A stretch of DNA of 31,929 nucleotides from Rhynchonema sp. JSB1_4 (lineage: Eukaryota; Nematoda; Chromadorea; Monhysterida; Xyalidae): the NCBI GenBank assembly GCA_030248065.1, contig JASAMV010001549.1, forward strand, positions 1 through 31,929, read 5' to 3'. Positions 31,302 to 31,929 of the stretch are shown here, piece after piece. The notes below the pieces were generated by a model that saw only the letters and a list, made by a program, of their open reading frames with translations, had not been told where the DNA came from and ran no database searches. Numbering within the stretch: position 1 is the stretch's first letter; each line of letters starts with the position of its first letter. Position numbers and translations under genes: made by a program.

Positions 31302-31929
31302 TCATTCCCAGTTTGAGCTCAGTGTCGCAGTCATTCCCAGCTTGAGCTCAGTGTCGCAGTCATTCCCAGTTTGAGCTCCGTGTTGCAGTCATTCCCAGCT
31401 TGAGCTCAGTGTCGCAGTCATTCCCAGTTTGAGCTCAGTGTCGCAGTCATTCCCAGCTTGAGCTCAGTGTCGCAGTCATTCCCAGTTTGAGCTCAGTGTC
31501 GCAGTCATTCCCAGCTTGAGCTCAGTGTCGCAGTCATTCCCAGTTTGAGCTCAGTGTCGCAGTCATTCCAAGCTTGAGCTACGTGTCGCAGTCATTCCCA
31601 GTTTGAGCTCAGTGTCGCAGTCATTCCCAGTTTGAGCTCAGTGTCGCAGTCATTCCCAGCTTGAGCTCAGTGTCGCAGTCATTCCCAGCTTGAGCTCAGT
31701 GTCGCAGTCATTCCCAGTTTGAGCTCAGTGTCGCAGTCATTCCCAGCTTGAGCTCAGTGTCGCAGTCATTCCCAGCTTGAGCTCAGTGTCGCAGTCATTC
31801 CCGCTTGAGCTCAGTGGCGTACTCCCAGTTGAGCTCAGTGGCGCAGTCATTCCCAGTTTGAGCTCAGTGTCGCAGTCATTCCCAGCTTGAGCTCAGTGTC
31901 GCAGTCATTCCCAGCTTGAGCTACGTGTC
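31302..31929 (+). repeat. 29-bp minisatellite, about 21 copies, in the zinc-finger gene intron
   Basis: The unit is TCATTCCCAG + TTTGAGCTCAGTGTCGCAG. The base after CCCAG alternates T and C from copy to copy across about the first ten units, so the real period there is 58 bp. Later copies lose the alternation, and one near 31800-31840 is shortened. The array reaches the window edge and may continue. It does not read as protein, because 29 is not a multiple of 3 and stops arise. Confidence 0.95.

Noticed and set aside
31302..31929. CRISPR-like array of 29-bp units
   Set aside because: The units are directly adjacent with no unique spacers, and the window is eukaryotic. It is a minisatellite.

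Overview
The window is nuclear DNA from an animal, probably an invertebrate. It has spliced protein genes with GT-AG introns, a metazoan-type NADPH-cytochrome P450 reductase with an N-terminal membrane anchor, C2H2 zinc fingers, and a heavy load of short inverted-repeat transposons. There is no operon layout and no rRNA, tRNA or CRISPR. I cannot place the species.

Genes. The anchor gene is a complete cytochrome P450 reductase (POR) on the minus strand, 19880 to 10919. I rebuilt it as 14 coding exons with matching phases, 675 codons plus a stop. A small two-exon minus-strand gene (28318 to 27674) encodes an 85-residue, proline-led, hydrophobic membrane protein I do not recognise. A plus-strand C2H2 zinc-finger gene starts near 30591 and runs off the right edge. 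A serine/threonine-rich first exon (600 to 402, minus) may be the start of a gene leaving the left edge.

Layout. 1-600: possible partial gene. 601-10600: no convincing gene, but several inverted-repeat elements (2.8-3.2, 6.5-6.8, 7.07-7.89 and 9.9-10.3 kb). 10.6-19.9 kb: POR. Its introns hold a TATACT-ended MITE (intron 1), a retroposon with a 13-bp target duplication (intron 9) and a 1.75-kb TTAA-flanked foldback element (intron 10). 20.2-25.5 kb: a nest of transposons inside transposons, with 8-bp or 9-bp target duplications showing the order of insertion. 26.0-27.6 kb: a TA-flanked element, an AT-rich tandem repeat and a hAT-like MITE. 27.7-28.3 kb: the small membrane-protein gene. 29.2-30.6 kb: further inverted-repeat elements. 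30.6 kb to the end: the zinc-finger gene, whose second intron holds a 29-bp minisatellite.

The genes do not form a functional cluster. POR is the electron donor to microsomal P450s. The other genes appear to be unrelated neighbours separated by transposon-rich DNA. None of the mobile elements shows a recognisable transposase, so all look non-autonomous. No single new enzyme system is visible. The novelty here is in the transposon families, their nesting, and the large foldback element that fills a POR intron.
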